Translations under genes and position numbers: made by a program
Notes under the pieces: model-generated
Told to the model about the DNA's origin: nothing
The model's database searches: none
What the model saw: the letters and a program-made list of their open reading frames with translations, nothing else
Shown here: positions 33,478-33,662 of the stretch, piece after piece
How the letters are laid out: each line of letters opens with the position of its first letter
Numbering within the stretch: position 1 is the stretch's first letter
Source: Rhizobiaceae bacterium
GTDB lineage: Bacteria; Pseudomonadota; Alphaproteobacteria; Rhizobiales; Rhizobiaceae
Length of the DNA stretch: 33,662 bases
Assembly: GCA_020628775.1 (NCBI GenBank)
Contig: JAHDEP010000005.1
Coordinates: 1 to 33,662, forward strand
Direction of reading: 5' to 3'

Positions 33478-33662
33478 GTGCGGAGATTAAAAGATTTGGT
33501 AAGAGCCGCGTTTAAATTTGTGGTCTCCCAGTTTGTTCTAGATACCAAGAACAAAGAGCTGGTGAAGGCGCAGTTTTCATTATTTTCTACGCAAGTGCCG
33601 TTGATGTATGCGGTTTTGTTGATCAATACCTGGGCATTGGCGTTTAGTTTTTATAATGAAGC
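33478..33662 (+). CDS. Membrane signalling protein, N-terminus only (GGDEF/EAL-type suspected)
   Basis: An open frame running off the right edge, 61 codons visible. I give the first in-frame GTG (33478); a TTG at 33493 and a GTG at 33526 are alternatives and none has a strong ribosome site. The segment KAQFSLFSTQVPLMYAV then LLINTWALAF resembles the membrane-anchored N-terminus found in many Rhizobiales diguanylate cyclase/phosphodiesterase proteins, which read like QxxxLSxQxPLLYxILLxNT. The catalytic domains lie outside the window, so this is a pattern-based guess. Confidence 0.55.
   Translation, partial: MRRLKDLVRAAFKFVVSQFVLDTKNKELVKAQFSLFSTQVPLMYAVLLINTWALAFSFYNE

Noticed and set aside
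1-33662. CRISPR arrays, tRNA/rRNA genes, IS elements, integrases, phage genes
   Set aside because: None seen on either strand; repeats present are short operator-type palindromes only.

Overview
The window looks like a chromosomal stretch of an alphaproteobacterium, most likely a marine member of the Hyphomicrobiales/Rhodobacterales lifestyle group. Pointers are moderate G+C (about mid-40s % by eye), Tat-exported ABC binding proteins, a TAXI-type TRAP transporter with a fused permease, a dimethylglycine-dehydrogenase-like flavoprotein, MatB, and tightly packed operons with ATGA/TGATG start-stop overlaps. No rRNA, tRNA, IS element, integrase or CRISPR array was seen. Taxonomy is inference from gene style only.

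Left block (1-3762, minus strand): a GntR/FCD regulator, an unrecognised 78-aa ORF, then an operon of a Rieske protein, a Rieske-less non-haem iron oxygenase, a GST-like protein and a metal-dependent amidohydrolase that runs off the left edge. Rieske domain and catalytic iron domain lie on separate genes, next to a GST. This resembles the NdmC/NdmD/NdmE N-demethylase of caffeine-degrading Pseudomonas, with a different partition of domains. It is the most interesting system in the window.

Centre-left (4018-11968, plus strand): a spermidine/putrescine-class ABC importer (ATPase, Tat binding protein, two permeases), a hydantoin/allantoin-racemase-family enzyme, and a polar-amino-acid-class ABC importer with two permeases and a binding protein but no ATPase, closed by a strong terminator; then a GNAT acetyltransferase. 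A good -24/-12 (sigma-54) promoter candidate precedes the first gene, and FCD-GntR-like operators lie in the divergent intergenic region.

Centre (12097-20192): a BMP/nucleoside-class ABC importer (binding protein, two-domain ATPase, two permeases) with an amidase inside the operon and a CodA-like deaminase at its end, facing a convergent RpiR/SIS regulator. The first 19 kb therefore looks like one N-heterocycle uptake and catabolism region: import, N-demethylation, deamination, racemisation and amide hydrolysis. The exact substrate cannot be read from sequence; N-methylated purines, hydantoins or related ring compounds are the working hypothesis.

Centre-right (20441-23425): a small secreted Cys-rich protein that may carry a WYL-like fold, then an Rrf2 regulator divergent from a COG0523/CobW GTPase and a DUF1826 gene, with a perfect 17-bp palindrome in the divergent promoter and an overlapping Zur-like element. 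A small signal-peptide gene broken at a T8 run follows.

Right block (23412-33662): minus-strand matB (malonyl-CoA synthetase), a class III aminotransferase and a GcvT-type FAD oxidoreductase, divergent from a TAXI TRAP binding protein, a fused TRAP permease with a DUF3394/PDZ-like tail, and a universal stress protein. Near-palindromic operator candidates lie between the divergent sets. The right edge holds the start of a membrane protein resembling the N-terminus of GGDEF/EAL signalling proteins.
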